Part shown: positions 45,781 through 57,163 of the stretch, piece after piece | How the letters are laid out: the number at the start of each line of letters is the position of its first letter | Position numbering within the stretch: position 1 is the stretch's first letter | Assembly (NCBI GenBank): GCA_027924645.1 | Contig: BSBN01001362.1 | Location: 496,001 to 560,000, forward strand | Source of the DNA: Cunninghamia lanceolata | Lineage: Eukaryota; Streptophyta; Pinopsida; Cupressales; Cupressaceae | Direction of reading: 5' to 3' | Length of the DNA stretch: 64,000 nucleotides | Made by a program: the position numbers and the translations under genes | The notes under the pieces: model-generated | The model's input: only the letters and a program-made list of their open reading frames with translations | Told to the model about the DNA's origin: nothing | Database searches by the model: none

Positions 45781-47828
45781 TTAGTTTCTTGATTTCTCAT
45801 AAAAGTTCTAATTCCAAATTGGTTTGGATTTGTTTTTGTAAGATCTTTTTTCTGGGGAACATTTTGTTTAAGCCGTTCTGGGTATGGTGCTAGTTTTTCC
45901 ATCTCTGGAGCATCTCCGGAGCTCTTGTTAGAATTGTGTTTAGGAATGTTATCTAGAGTCAGTCTTTTAGGAGCAACTCTGGAGTTGTCCAAGGATGATT
46001 CTTTTAGCACTTTTTCGTTAGTAATCTCCTTCAGGGGTTGAGTGGATGAATTTTCAAGTTCCTCATCATTGGTTACTTCAACTATAGTTGGAGGAGATGG
46101 TCTTGGGAATGCTTTCCCAGAACGCAGTTGGAGATTATTTGAATATATAGCATTAATTTCAGTTAGATTTTCTTGCTCTGTCATGTAAATAGTTGCTTCC
46201 TGTTTATTCCGCGGGTTTGGTATAGGCTGACCTGGTAAAGGTGGTTGGCTAACTGGTTCATTTTGTGCTTGACCTTGTGTGTTGGAGGATCCAGTTAGTA
46301 AAGCTTGTTGTTGAGGTTGGAAACATCTAGGTTGTCCTTGGTATTGTTGATTATATCCCTGTTGAGAACCCCATTGAGGTTGCATGTTTTGTGATCCAAA
46401 CTGTGGTGGCCACTGTTGGTTTCCCCAAGGCTGATTTTGCCAATGTTGGTTTTGCCAATGTTGATTTGGCCAATCCTGCTGTCCCCAAGGAGGATTATTT
46501 TGAGGCCCATGCCAAGTTGGATTCCACTAATTATTTCCCCAATTAGAAGGACCCCTGTAAGAAGGTTGGTTTGGATACTGATTATAAGGGAAATTTCCAG
46601 CTTGTTTTTGTCCCACATAGTTCAATTCCTCTTCTATTACAGCATTCTTCTTACTCAATCTTTTCAAGGCTGGAAGTTGACTATATTGACTGGTAGGATG
46701 TTCCTTATCACAGATCTGACAAATCTCTAATTTTTCTAAAGGGCATTCTCTCAACAGATGTTTGTTTCTACACCTAGGACAATAGATGGAGAGTGGTTCA
46801 GTTGCTCTGTTTTGATCAGTTTTTCTAGTTTTTGCCTGAATCCCATCCAATGTGGTATTTAATTGGACTAGAATGTTTGTTTTTAGATTTGCAATCTCCT
46901 CCATCAATTGTCCTATTTCATTCTTCCCTTTAAAATTTTTAGATGACCTCACTCCATTTGGGGTTCTAGAATAGTTCCTGCAGAGTTCTTCTATATCAGG
47001 TATTTCCATTTTGTTGATGTTCCTTTTTCCCATTAGGTCCAGTGCCTATTTTGATTCTTTATCCAATCCTTTTACAAATAGGGTTCTGGCCAAGGAGTGA
47101 TCCACTGGGTTACCATACCTTCTCAAGGCAAAATTAAACCTATCCACATAGTCCTCTAAGGATTCTTCCTCCCCCTGCCTAATTTTAAACAATTCTTCAT
47201 TTTTATTACTGGATCTGCAGTAATCCTGGTATTTTTCCAAAAACTCTGTTTCCATCTGATCCCAAGAACAGATAGAATTCTAGGGTAAACCCATAAACCA
47301 TCTCATCGCAGAATCTTTCAGAGTTAAAGGGAACAATTTGAGTTTCTAGTTATCTAATCCATAATCATAAGTTTGGCAAACTACTTTGAATTCAAACAAG
47401 AACTAATCTGGATTCTCAGAAGAAAGTCCTCTAAAGTTTGGCAAGTGTGCTAGTGAGATATTCTTCATAGGAGCATTGTCTCTAGTAGCCAAAACAATAG
47501 GATATGAGAAGGTTCTTGGAGCCTAATTTTCCTCTTCTTCATGATTATCATTTTCTATGTTTAGTACTGGTTCTTCTCCCTAAGGTTCTAGGAAATTAGA
47601 TTCTAACAGAGGATCTGCCTGAAACTTTTGTTGTAACTCTTGGATGTAATCGGCAAGTGGAAGACTTGGAGGATCTAAGGGATTGTTGTTTTAAGGTGCA
47701 GCTTCCAAAGTAGGTTCTAGGTTTCTCTCCTTAACAAAATCTTGTGCCACCCAACTGCTTTCCCCTATGGCTTGTTGTTGGGGTGTCCGCTTGATATATC
47801 TTCCTTTCAGATCTCTAACTCTAACCAT
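45774..47828 (-). pseudogene. Element I gag
   Basis: From the ATG at 47828 (MVRVRDLKGRYIKRTP) one frame runs to the stop at 45774 with about eight internal stops. The capsid domain shows ISLAHLPNFRGLSSENPD, MRWFMGLP and QGEEESLEDYVDRFNFALRR. Two zinc knuckles follow: CPRCRNKHLLREC is intact, while CQICDKEHPTSQY has lost its last Cys (now Tyr). A Trp/Gln/Asn-rich repeat (HWQNQHWQNQPWGNQQW, about 46395-46510) comes next, then the LRSGKAFPRP motif. The protein would form the particle shell. Confidence 0.9.
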
Positions 47829-47883
47829 ACAGATCTATCCTAAAAACTATTTTAACCTAGTTTCCCTAATTAACACAAGATAT

Positions 47884-47904
47884 CCCTGGCAACTGCGTCA
47901 AAAA
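47884..47904 (-). other. Primer-binding site of element I
   Basis: On the minus strand it reads TGACGCAGTTGCCAGGG, directly after the LTR end. It is close to the (T)GGCGCCGTTGCCGGGGA type used by many Athila/Tat elements and differs from the initiator-Met type in F, G, J and K. Confidence 0.75.
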
Positions 47905-49257
47905 TGACAAGGTGTCATTGTACCTCATCATTTAATCTATTTTTCAGATGTCAAAAATCTAGGGGTTGTGTCCTCGGTTGTCTGCAACTAGGGATTCTAC
48001 AGTTACCAGTTTCTAGCTAATCCTAACAGCTTCTACAAATTTGAAAGAAATTAATCTATCTACTTGCTGAATGAATTTAAGGAATGCTGAAAACAGAATA
48101 AAATAGGAAATTTACTCAAAGCAATATTAAAATAGTAACATGCATCTACCTATTAAAATTAGTAAATACTTTTCATAACAAAAAGCTGAAGCAATAAAAC
48201 AGTGGTACTAGCCTCCTGCCTTAGTGGTGAGAGTGGGCCCTTGCTCCACACCCTTGGGGCTGAAGGCTACAAAAGGGAATCAACACAAAAGAAGATCACA
48301 ACTAGATCCAATCCAATTCATTTACTCTGCATTCATAAAAATATTGGTAACACAGAACTAAGATTACCGAGAATCAGAATAATTCAATCATTGTATTTTT
48401 CTTCTGCAATTTCTACAAGTATATATGAAAGTGAGTGATGACTTAACACTTATCTTATCTATCAGTTCTTCTATGAGATGACATCCATCTCTTTATTACA
48501 CTAGATGTTTAACTATGAAAGAAAATCATGCAAATAAAAGTATACTTGAGTGGAATAGAAGTCCACTCAAAATCTAAGTTTGAGTCTTAATACATTTGGG
48601 CATCGAGGCCCTGAAAATAAGGATATTGAATCAGTTCCATCGTAACTCATGCAAAAACTTTGAAAAGATAAAACTCCAGCAGTTTAACTAAGGATGACCC
48701 TTCACCACTCAGGTGATGATTTGAGTGAAATGAGGGGTATTATGACCACTGCTGAGAGTGCTTGGTCGGCAGCTTATGCTAGAAATATGCCCTGCTCTCA
48801 GGAGGTGTCAGAGATAACTATTCCTGTCTGCAGCTCTGGAGATATGTCTGTAGCTCCAGAGATACTGTAGCTTTCTATGTTCGGCTCTGGAGATGCTCCA
48901 GACTCCCGCAGAGCTCCGGAGAGGCATTTCTCATTTCTTCAAAACTTTAGGTGTCATGGTACTTTGGTATTGTCTCTGGAGATCATTGAAGACCATCTCC
49001 AGAGATGCACAAAATTGTTGTTCCTGGCATCTACACTTGTTGATTCAAAAAGAGAAGTTTCTGCATTTTTCCATCAATTCCATGCACATTAGTCACTCAA
49101 TCAGAAATTATAATCTTAAGTAATCTATCTCAATTAATCATTAAATAGAACGATCTTGCTAGCTTATTTGGGTGCAGACATTAGGAAAGATGGACTTAGG
49201 AAGGAGAAAAAGAGAGACAAAAAGATGTATTTCATGAGTGCAACTTGGCACTCATCA
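47905..49257 (-). repeat. 5' LTR of element I
   Basis: 1353 bp, collinear with 36488-37860. Followed at 49258 by CTTAA, the second target copy. Confidence 0.9.
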
Positions 49258-49262
49258 CTTAA

Positions 49263-49436
49263 ACTTTTGAGCTTGTAGTCACCCACCAACCTTTGTTCTA
49301 ACTGCATATTAGAATTAGCTTTAAATGTGTTGTCCCAATGAAGAATGCCTTTGAAACTAGGTTAGATAGTATCAATTATGCCTATTATAGTGCAATAAAT
49401 ATCCTCTATCTATATTTCTCTTCAACATGGACCATC
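49263..49436 (-). other. Short remnant, continuation of element H
   Basis: 174 bp between elements I and J. Joined to 36482 it continues the sequence interrupted by element I. No domain. Confidence 0.35.
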
Positions 49437-50144
49437 TGTTGACAAGAGATACTGCTAGGCATGTCAAGTGTTGTCATTGATGGCAATTGAATCTATCTTA
49501 CACATCCGTATTATACCATTTGATCATACCAGAAGTCAGATTGCAAATTTGTCTAAGTCTGGATAGACAGGAACAAAGCATATGACAGGGTCCAGCATCT
49601 TGGTCTACATTTCTCTACAGGTAATCATATTATGTTATGGATCTGAGGGAATGTTAAGGGATGTCAGGGCTACCTAAATCCAGAGATTTAGCCTCTGGTG
49701 ATGAAGGGATTGAAAGTTACAAGCATATGAGTATCAGGTTTTGGTTAGACAGTCCAGTCCGGTGAAGAACAGGCTGACTTGGTGTTTGATCCTTGTGCAG
49801 ATTAAGAGAAGTGGTTGGTTGAGTGATTTATGAGATCCAGTGGTATTGGTCGACATGTTTGGTGACTTAATTTCATAAGTTGTGGTCTGCATTGATGTTT
49901 GTGCATGGATTCAGCTGACAAAACAGTGATCTTGAAAAAGTTTCTAAGTTTTCTTGAGGCCGACTACAGTTGATGAAATTTCATGTAGCGGATGTATATA
50001 ATCAATGGGTGCGAGCATTTTGATGTATGGTCATGCGAATATAAGATAAGAGGTGTGAAGTGTGGCATTATCAAGTACGAAGCAGAAATCTAAGGCTTAG
50101 ATCATGGAAGAACAATAAAACAGGGCAGTGAGAGATGAAGTGTG
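49437..50144 (+). repeat. 5' LTR of element J, first part
   Basis: Collinear with 63049-63757. A TATA-like TATATAAT lies at 49995-50002. Element K follows after the target copy GTGTG at 50140-50144. Confidence 0.9.
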
Positions 50145-51394
50145 TGTTGATAACTGAGAGGGGGGGTCAATCAGTTATCCTAATTATTTCTTCTTTTGAA
50201 CCTTCTTCTTAATCAAAGTAGTATTGAATCAAACAGACAAATATCATCATGAAATAAGAAACACATGACACAGTATTTTGACGTGGAAACCCGGTTAAGG
50301 GAGAAAACCACGAGGTGATTAACCCAAAGATTATTCTCTATTAGAAGAATAAGGAATTACAAAATGGCACATGCCAATTAGGGCTCACTGCCCGAGCACA
50401 CTGCTCACAAAGAGGCCCACTGCCTACAAGGAGACACACTATCTACAAAGTGATAAGAATCACAGTCTTGAACTGGAGAATGACATCTTTACCGTGTCCG
50501 GATCAGTTCCATTAAGCCCATAAACATCTGCTCTTCCTTCTGCACTTCTCTTCGCTACTTCACCTTTTTCCACATAAGCCACACTACAAAATGAACTCAC
50601 AAATCTTTATTTATACAAGACATCAACTTAGGAACAATCATCTAAGTCGGCAATCAATCATAAGAATATCCGCAAGATGAATGACACATCCGGTCGGCCA
50701 CCATAAGAACATTCGCAGGATGAACAACTCATCCGGTCGGCTAAACAGAGCAAAAACTTCATCCGGAAGAATATCTTCAATTTCGGGCTCTACTGTCAAT
50801 GTGGACCAACAACACGACCTCAACATGATCCAGGAACCTTCACAAGCCTACCTGAATGACCAGGTACGTCCGCATTTCCTTTACTTACTGAAATCTCTTA
50901 TCCTCCTTATCCGGAACTTCAAGAATACTGTCTGTCGCCACTGTCATAATGCAAGAGGTACTTCCGGACCTCTAAATCATACACAACTTGAGATGGCACA
51001 TCACAAGGACATCCCAAAGACTCCTTCCAATCCGCAGATTAGGATTATACAGTTCCGGACCTCACCGAACCTTTTGTGATCCTCTGTCACCTCTGAATAC
51101 TTGCCGGAACTGGTTCTACACTGACAGCCACAACTCCTTCAGATCTTCATGCGGACCTCTGAAATCTTAACTGAAGCATCTCAAGACCCATATCTACAAA
51201 CCCTTTAATCCGTATCCTCCGGTTCGCATCCTATACAGTACATTTGCCTTCTTCTCATCACTGTTCTTTACTGTTCCTGACTGAGGCTAATTTTCTCAAT
51301 ATCCTCAGCACACTGCTCATTGAATCCTTCTTGTCAAAGCAATATGAGTATGTTGACATCAATGACAACACTGGTTTACCTTATACTTGCAACA
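50145..51394 (-). repeat. 3' LTR of element K
   Basis: Contains a TATA-like TATAAATAAA on the minus strand (50606-50615). An imperfect 43 bp tandem duplication lies at about 50662-50747 (two copies ending CATCCGGTCGGC). The hairpin copy is at 50149-50179. Confidence 0.95.
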
Positions 51395-51645
51395 ATCTCC
51401 CCCTTTGTCATTGATGGCAACATATGATGTGAAAAACCATCAAGACAAGAAACTTCTCCTTTCTGTCACTTCTCCCCCTATTAGCAACATGTCTTCTCCT
51501 CATTTTACTACTCCTCTTTTGATCATCAGCTACTTGTTTTTCACATGTCTTCTCTCCCCCTTTGACATCAATGGCAAAGGGCTCATACTTGCAATTTTAA
51601 CATATCAGAATCATACCAGCTGCTCCCCCTTAGTAGCAGCTCCCC
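51395..51645 (-). other. Multiple polypurine tracts of element K
   Basis: In element sense, AAAGGGGGAGAT lies next to the LTR (51395-51407). Further G-rich tracts are at about 51470-51480 (TAGGGGGAGA), 51551-51564 (AAAGGGGGAGAGAA) and 51621-51632 (AAGGGGGAGCA). Repeated purine tracts upstream of the 3' LTR are a known hallmark of Sireviruses. Confidence 0.8.
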
Positions 51646-51709
51646 ATCATCAATCCGGATCACAAGATATGACTGTGATATCCATCGGACTGATGCACAT
51701 CAGTGCATC

Positions 51710-53383
51710 CTAGTTTATCACCGGAGGGGCCATGACCCCTAACTTCTCCCGGAGATATTCAAAAGAGTCCTTGGGAAGAGGTTCAGTAAAGATATCTACA
51801 ATCTGATCCTTGGAGGGAACATACTCCAACCTGACTTCTTCCTTGTTCACTTGTTCTCTCAAGAAATGAAACTTGATAGATATGTGCTTAGTCTTAGAGT
51901 GTAATATCAGATTCTTGGAAATATTAATTGCACTTGAATTATCACAGAAAATTGTGATAGGCTCCGCATATTCAATTTTAATATCTCTTAGCATCTGCTT
52001 CATCCATAGGATTTGAGTGCAACTACTTGCTGCTGCAATGTATTCTGCTTCAGTTGTAGACAGAGATATTGCATCTTGTTTCTTGCTTAGCCAAGAAACC
52101 AATCTCTTCCCCAAAAAGAATGCTCCACCACTGGTGCTCTTTCGATCATCTACATCTCCTGCCCAATCTGCATCTGTGTAAGCATGAAGAGAGAAATCCG
52201 GATCTCTAGGGTACCATAGACCATACTCAACTGTTCCTTTCAACTACCTAAAAATTCTTTTGATTGCCATAACATGAGATTCTCTAGGATCAGCCTGGAA
52301 TCTTGCCACAAGACCAACAGCCTGCATTATATCTGGTCTGGTTTGAGTGAGATACAACAATCCACCAATCATTGATCTATACATTGTCTGATCTGCCTTT
52401 GGAGAGTCATCATCTTTGCTCAACTTACATCCAGTTGCCATGGGAGTGTTCATTGGTTTTGAATCTTCCATACCAAATTTCCTTAACAATTCTTTCATAT
52501 ATTTGGTCTGAGAAATAAAGATTCCTTTCTTTGTTTGAGTAATTTGCAGACCCAAGAAGAAATTCATTTCACCAAGCATAGACATTTCAAACTCACATTT
52601 CATCTGATTTGCAAAAGTTTTGCACATACTATCTCTTCCTCCAAAAATGATATCATCTACAAACACTTCAACAATCAAAATGTTTTCATGATCAATTTTG
52701 AAATATAAGTTACTGTCAGCAGTACCTTTGCTGAATCCAATCTACACAAGATGCTTATCCAACCTTTCATACCATGCTCTTGGAGCTTGTTTTAATCCAT
52801 ACAATGCTTTCTTTAACTTATAGACCATATCATCATTGTCAGATAATTGAAATCCATCTGGTTGTTCAATGTAAACTTCTTCTTCCAGATCACCATTTGG
52901 GAAGGCAGACTTGACATCCATCTGATATACCTTGAAGTCTTTGAAGGCAGCAAATGCAAGAAATAATCTGACTGCTTCAATTCTTGCCACGGGAGCAAAG
53001 GTCTCTTCATAATCAATTCCTTCTATTTGGGAGTAGCCTTTGCAGACCAATCTAGCTTTGTTTCTGATTACTTTACCAGCTTCATTTAATTTGTTCTAGA
53101 AGACCCATTTGGTTCCAATCACATTCCTGTCTCTAGGTCTGGGAACAAGATCCCAAGTATGATTTTTCTCAATTTGCATTAATTCATCTTTCATTGCTTT
53201 AGTCCCGTTTTCATCATTGCAGGCTTCATTTACTGTTTTAGGTTCAATCTTTGAAATCAGACAACATTCATCCTGATTTTGAGCAACATTCCTTCTAGTT
53301 TGCACACCTTTGCTTCTGTCCCCTATGATCTGATCTTTAGAGTGGTTTAGTGTCACATACCTTGGAATTTTGGGAGTATCCTA
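51710..53383 (-). pseudogene. Element K reverse transcriptase and RNase H
   Basis: Continues the polyprotein frame after the stop at 53381-53383, with further TAG stops at 53096-53098, 52742-52744 and 52244-52246. RT motifs are [58 protein letters not shown] and the catalytic FVDDIIFGG. RNase H motifs are YTDADWAGDVDDRKSTSGG and TEAEYIAAASSCTQILWM; it ends with DIFTEPLPKDSFEYLREKLG. With only four stops and no frameshift, this is the best preserved pol in the window. Some stops (for example after KWVF and HLV) may have been Gln codons. Confidence 0.9.
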
Positions 53384-55870
53384 CACTGCTACTTCTTGAT
53401 CAGGCTCATTCAAACCTATCTCTTCTTCCTGATTTACCAGATCAGGCTGACTCTGTCTTACCGGAGAGGATTGAGTTCCTTGAACACTGTCTTGGTCATC
53501 TTCATCAGATTCATAAAATCTTGAGGGCTTCTCAATTCCTTCATCAACTTTCACATTAGTGCTTTCTATCATCTTCCTCAGTCTCTTATTGTAACACCGG
53601 TATGCTTTGCTTTGAGTGGAGTAGCCCAAGAAAATTCCTTCATCACTTCTAGCATCAAACTTTCCTAGATCTTCATCTCTTTTGATATAACACTTGCTAC
53701 CAAATACTCTGAAATATTTCACAGTGGGAGTGATGCCAAACCAAAGTTCGTAGGGGGTCTTACCGGTATTGTTTCTAATTTGAACTTGATTTAGAGTGTA
53801 GACTGCAGTGCTGATAGCTTCTTTCCAGAACATCTGAGGAACATTTGCTTCCAACATCATTGTCCTGGCAGCTTCCTGGATGGTCCGGTTCTTTCTTTCA
53901 ACTACTCCATTCTGCTGTGGAGTCCTAGGAGCAGACAATTGTCTCCTTATACCCTGCTTCTCACAATAGTCAATGAACTCTCCAGATGTAAATTCACCAC
54001 CTCTATCAGACCTTAGACACTTTAGTTTTAATCCGGTTTGATTCTCTACCAAAGCTTTGAAGATTTTGAACTTTACAAATGCTTCAGATTTTTCTTTTAG
54101 AAAGGTAACCCACATCATCCGGGAATGATCATCAATTAACAACATGAAATATCTATCACCTTGCAGACTCTTGATTCTTGTCGGACCACAGAGATCAGTA
54201 TGTACTAATTCCAACAATCCGGTAGAAGACTGATCTTTGCTTTTGAAAGAGACTCTGCTTTGTTTACCTAGCTGACATTCTTTGCACAAACTATTTGTAG
54301 GTTTCATCAATTTTGGAAGATCTCTTACAGCCTGAGTATTGCTTATCTTGATGATGTTTACATGACACATTCTTCTATGCCATAACCAACTCTGATCAAT
54401 TTGAACAAACAAACAACTTTTATTTGAACCAACCAGATGAAAGATATTACCTTTTGTCTGAGTACCAGATGTAATTTCAGTTCTGGAGCTTGTAAAGATT
54501 CTGCATTTTCCATTCTTAAACCGAAGATCATAGCCTTTGTCTACTAACTGACCAACACTGAGAAGATTGTGCTTCAATCCTTCAACATATAGTACATTAC
54601 CTGTTTTGCTCTTTCCATCAAAGGAAATAGTTCCCCTGCCTCTGATTCTGCCAGCAGAATTATCACCAAACTTTACCATTCCTCCTTCATACCTTTCCAA
54701 ATTCAAGAACTTATTCTTGTCACCAGTCATATGGTGAGAACATCCACTGTCAATAACCCAATCATCCTTTTCTTCCACTTGAGTAGCCAAAGCTTTTTCA
54801 ACAACTTTGTGATTGACAGATTCAGAGAGTATTGAATCTTCTTCCTTGATGGCAATAAACACCCACTCATTTCCAGATTTGCTTCCTAGTTCTGATTCAT
54901 CATCTGTTACTCCTTCATTGTCATCTTCTTCATGAACATAATAGCAATTCTTTTGAAACCTTTGTCTGTTAGTATTAGACCTTGCAGATCTTTCCAGACA
55001 TCTTGAAGCAAAATGACCAATCTTATTGCAGTTGAAGCACTTAAAGGGTAGTTTTCCTTCATACTTACCGGATCCTCTTGGTAGTCTTTTTGCAATGAGG
55101 GCTTCAAGTTGAGCTGTTTCTGCTTCTTCTTCTTCCATGTCTCTTCTTGCTTGATCATACCATGTCATCTTCCTTGAAGAGTTTTCTCCCAGATCAATTC
55201 TCTGTTTGCCTTTCACATAGGCACTGGCTTTGAAAGCAGATTCAGTCTTGGGAAGATCATCTCCAAACTCGGTCATTTCAAATGCAGCTAGCTTGCCAGC
55301 CAATTGTTCTCTTGTGACAGTTGTGTGGGCTCTGAATTCATCAATTACAGCAACCTTGATTTTGTAGGCAGTAGGAAGGGATCTAAGGATTTTGCAAACG
55401 ATCTCATTTTCATCCAGAGTTCCACCAGCATTTCTAATTCCACACACTAGTTCATTCACTCTTGGCATAAAAATAGTGATGTTTTCATCATCTCTCATCT
55501 TCAATCTTTCGAATTTCCCTTTCAGACTTTGCAACCTTGCACTTTTGACAAACTCATCTCCTTCATACAGAAGTTCCAGTTTAGTCAGGATCTCATATGC
55601 AGTTGGTAGGTCAATAACATTTGAGAGATCTGAGTCATTCAATGCGCTTAGAAGAGCTTCCTTGGTCCGCAGATTGTTTTCAGCTTCTGTGATTTCATTC
55701 AGAGTTGTCGGACCACCTTGTGGAGGTACATATGGTTTTGAAACCATGGCCAAGTATGCTTTTCCCATACATTCCAGGTGACATTTCATGCGACCCTTCC
55801 AGAGAGTAAAATTGGTTCCATCGAACTTCAGACTATCCTTTTTGTATGACGACATCCTAGATCTCCTCAA
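53381..55870 (-). CDS. Element K Gag-protease-integrase polyprotein (829 residues)
   Basis: The longest ORF of the window. The start is at 55870, or at the internal Met at 55855 (MSSYKKDSLKFDG), which fits the family better. Gag occupies about residues 10-270, with zinc knuckle C278, C281, H286, C291. Protease active site is D374 in WVIDSGCSHHMTG. The integrase zinc site is H498, H503, C529, C532, and the catalytic triad D559, D622, E658 has 35 residues between the last two. All key residues are present. The ORF stops at a TAG at 53381 just before RT, after an acidic linker. Since the same frame continues as RT, this is probably a nonsense mutation rather than a designed end. Confidence 0.92.
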   Translation of the reverse strand: MRRSRMSSYKKDSLKFDGTNFTLWKGRMKCHLECMGKAYLAMVSKPYVPPQGGPTTLNEITEAENNLRTKEALLSALNDSDLSNVIDLPTAYEILTKLELLYEGDEFVKSARLQSLKGKFERLKMRDDENITIFMPRVNELVCGIRNAGGTLDENEIVCKILRSLPTAYKIKVAVIDEFRAHTTVTREQLAGKLAAFEMTEFGDDLPKTESAFKASAYVKGKQRIDLGENSSRKMTWYDQARRDMEEEEAETAQLEALIAKRLPRGSGKYEGKLPFKCFNCNKIGHFASRCLERSARSNTNRQRFQKNCYYVHEEDDNEGVTDDESELGSKSGNEWVFIAIKEEDSILSESVNHKVVEKALATQVEEKDDWVIDSGCSHHMTGDKNKFLNLERYEGGMVKFGDNSAGRIRGRGTISFDGKSKTGNVLYVEGLKHNLLSVGQLVDKGYDLRFKNGKCRIFTSSRTEITSGTQTKGNIFHLVGSNKSCLFVQIDQSWLWHRRMCHVNIIKISNTQAVRDLPKLMKPTNSLCKECQLGKQSRVSFKSKDQSSTGLLELVHTDLCGPTRIKSLQGDRYFMLLIDDHSRMMWVTFLKEKSEAFVKFKIFKALVENQTGLKLKCLRSDRGGEFTSGEFIDYCEKQGIRRQLSAPRTPQQNGVVERKNRTIQEAARTMMLEANVPQMFWKEAISTAVYTLNQVQIRNNTGKTPYELWFGITPTVKYFRVFGSKCYIKRDEDLGKFDARSDEGIFLGYSTQSKAYRCYNKRLRKMIESTNVKVDEGIEKPSRFYESDEDDQDSVQGTQSSPVRQSQPDLVNQEEEIGLNEPDQEVAV

Positions 55871-55898
55871 GCGGTTAAGCTTCTTTCAGAGGAACCTC

Positions 55899-55912
55899 GC
55901 TCTGATACCAAT
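55899..55912 (-). other. Primer-binding site of element K
   Basis: ATTGGTATCAGAGC on the minus strand, directly after the LTR end. Initiator-Met tRNA type. Confidence 0.9.
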
Positions 55913-57163
55913 TGTTGATAACTGAGAGGGGGGGGTGAATCAGTTATCCTAATTATTTCTTATTTTGAACCTTCTTCTTAATCAAATTAGTATTGAATCA
56001 AACAGACAAATATCATCATGAAATAAGAAACACATGACATAGTATTTTGACGTGGAAACCCGGTTAAGGGAGAAAACCACGGGGTGATTAACCCAAAGAT
56101 TATTCTCTATTAGAAGAATAAGGAATTTCAAAATGGCACATGCCAATTAGGGCTCACTGCCCGAGCACACTGCTCACAAAGAGGCCCACTGCCTACAAGG
56201 AGACACACTATCTACAAAGTGATAAGAATCATAGTCTTGAACTGGAGAATGACATCTTTACCATGTCCGGATCAGTTCCATTAAGCCCAGAAACATCTGC
56301 TCTTCCTTCTGCACTTCTCTTCGCTACTTCACCTTTTTCCACATAAGCCACACTACAAAATGAACTCACAAATCTTTATTTATACAAGACATCAACTTAG
56401 GAACAATCATCTAAGTCAGCAATCAATCATAAGAATATCCGCAAGATGAATGACACATCCGGTCGGCCACCATAAGAACATTCGCAGGATGAACAACTCA
56501 TCCGGTCGGCTAAACAGAGCAAAAACTTCATCCAGAAGAATATCTTCAATTTCGGGCTCTACTATCAATGTAGACCAACAACATGACCTCAACATGATCC
56601 AGGAACCTTCACAAGCCTGCCTGAATGACCAGGTACGTCCGCATTTCCTTTACTTACTGAAATCTCTTATCCTCCTTATCCGGAACTTCAAGAATACTGT
56701 CTGTCGCCACTGTCATAATGCAAGAGGTACTTCCGGACCTCTAAATCATACACAACTCAAGATGGCACATCACAAGGACATCCCAAAGACTCCTTCCAAT
56801 CCGCAGATTAGGATTATACAGTTCCGGACCTCACCGGACCTTTTGTGATCCTCTGTCACCTCTGAATACTTGTCGGAACCGGTTCTACACCGACAGCCAC
56901 AACTCCTTCAGATCTTCATGTGGACCTCTGAAATCTTAACTGAAGCATCTCAAGACCCATATCTACAAACCCTTTAATCCGTATCCTCCGGTTCGCATCC
57001 TATACAGTACATTTGCCTTCTTCTCATCACTGTTCTTTACTGTTCCTGACTGAGGCTAATTTTCTCAATATCCTCAGCACACTGCTCATTAAATCCTTCT
57101 TGTCAAAGCAATATGAGTATGTTGACATCAATGACAACACTGGTTTACCTTATACTTGCAACA
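55913..57163 (-). repeat. 5' LTR of element K
   Basis: Promoter copy of the LTR. TATA-like TATAAATAAA on the minus strand at 56375-56384; the R/U5 end holds the hairpin at 55917-55948. Confidence 0.95.
55917..55948 (-). other. U5 hairpin with C-rich loop (copy in K)
   Basis: In element sense, stem GATAACTGA pairs perfectly with TCAGTTATC over 9 bp; the loop is TTCACCCCCCCCTC. It ends four bases before the LTR end. The partner copy is at 50149-50179 with the same stem. Confidence 0.85.

Larger units (their letters stand above)
36488..49257 (-). mobile_element. Element I: 12.8 kb Athila/Tat-like Gypsy element
   Basis: LTRs of 1373 and 1353 bp begin TGACAAGG and end ACTCATCA on the plus strand (TGATGAGT to CCTTGTCA on the minus strand), with a perfect 5 bp duplication CTTAA. 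The minus-strand order is primer site, gag, protease, RT, RNase H, integrase, a polypurine repeat region, a long accessory ORF, polypurine tract, LTR. The Athila/Tat call rests on the protease motif DLGAAINVM, LRSGKAFPRP in Gag, CDHCQRMG in integrase and the extra 3' ORF. All frames are broken by a handful of stops. Confidence 0.9.
50145..57163 (-). mobile_element. Element K: nearly intact Sirevirus (Copia), 7.0 kb
   Basis: LTRs of 1250 and 1251 bp, TG...CA ends (TGTTGATAACTG and CTTGCAACA on the plus strand), a perfect 5 bp duplication GTGTG (50140-50144 and 57164-57168), primer site, polyprotein in Copia order, and several polypurine tracts before the 3' LTR. I counted about 24 differences between the LTRs, about three quarters of them transitions, so identity is near 98%. 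This is the youngest datable insertion here. Four TAG stops interrupt the polyprotein. Confidence 0.95.

Noticed and set aside
36783..48438. 78-codon ORF in both LTRs of element I, plus strand
   Set aside because: Antisense to the element, no domain, and explained by LTR duplication.
50681..56848. 132-codon ORF present in both LTRs of element K (50681-51079 and 56450-56848), antisense to the element
   Set aside because: The LTRs are only about 2% diverged, so shared openness carries no evidence of selection. No domain seen.
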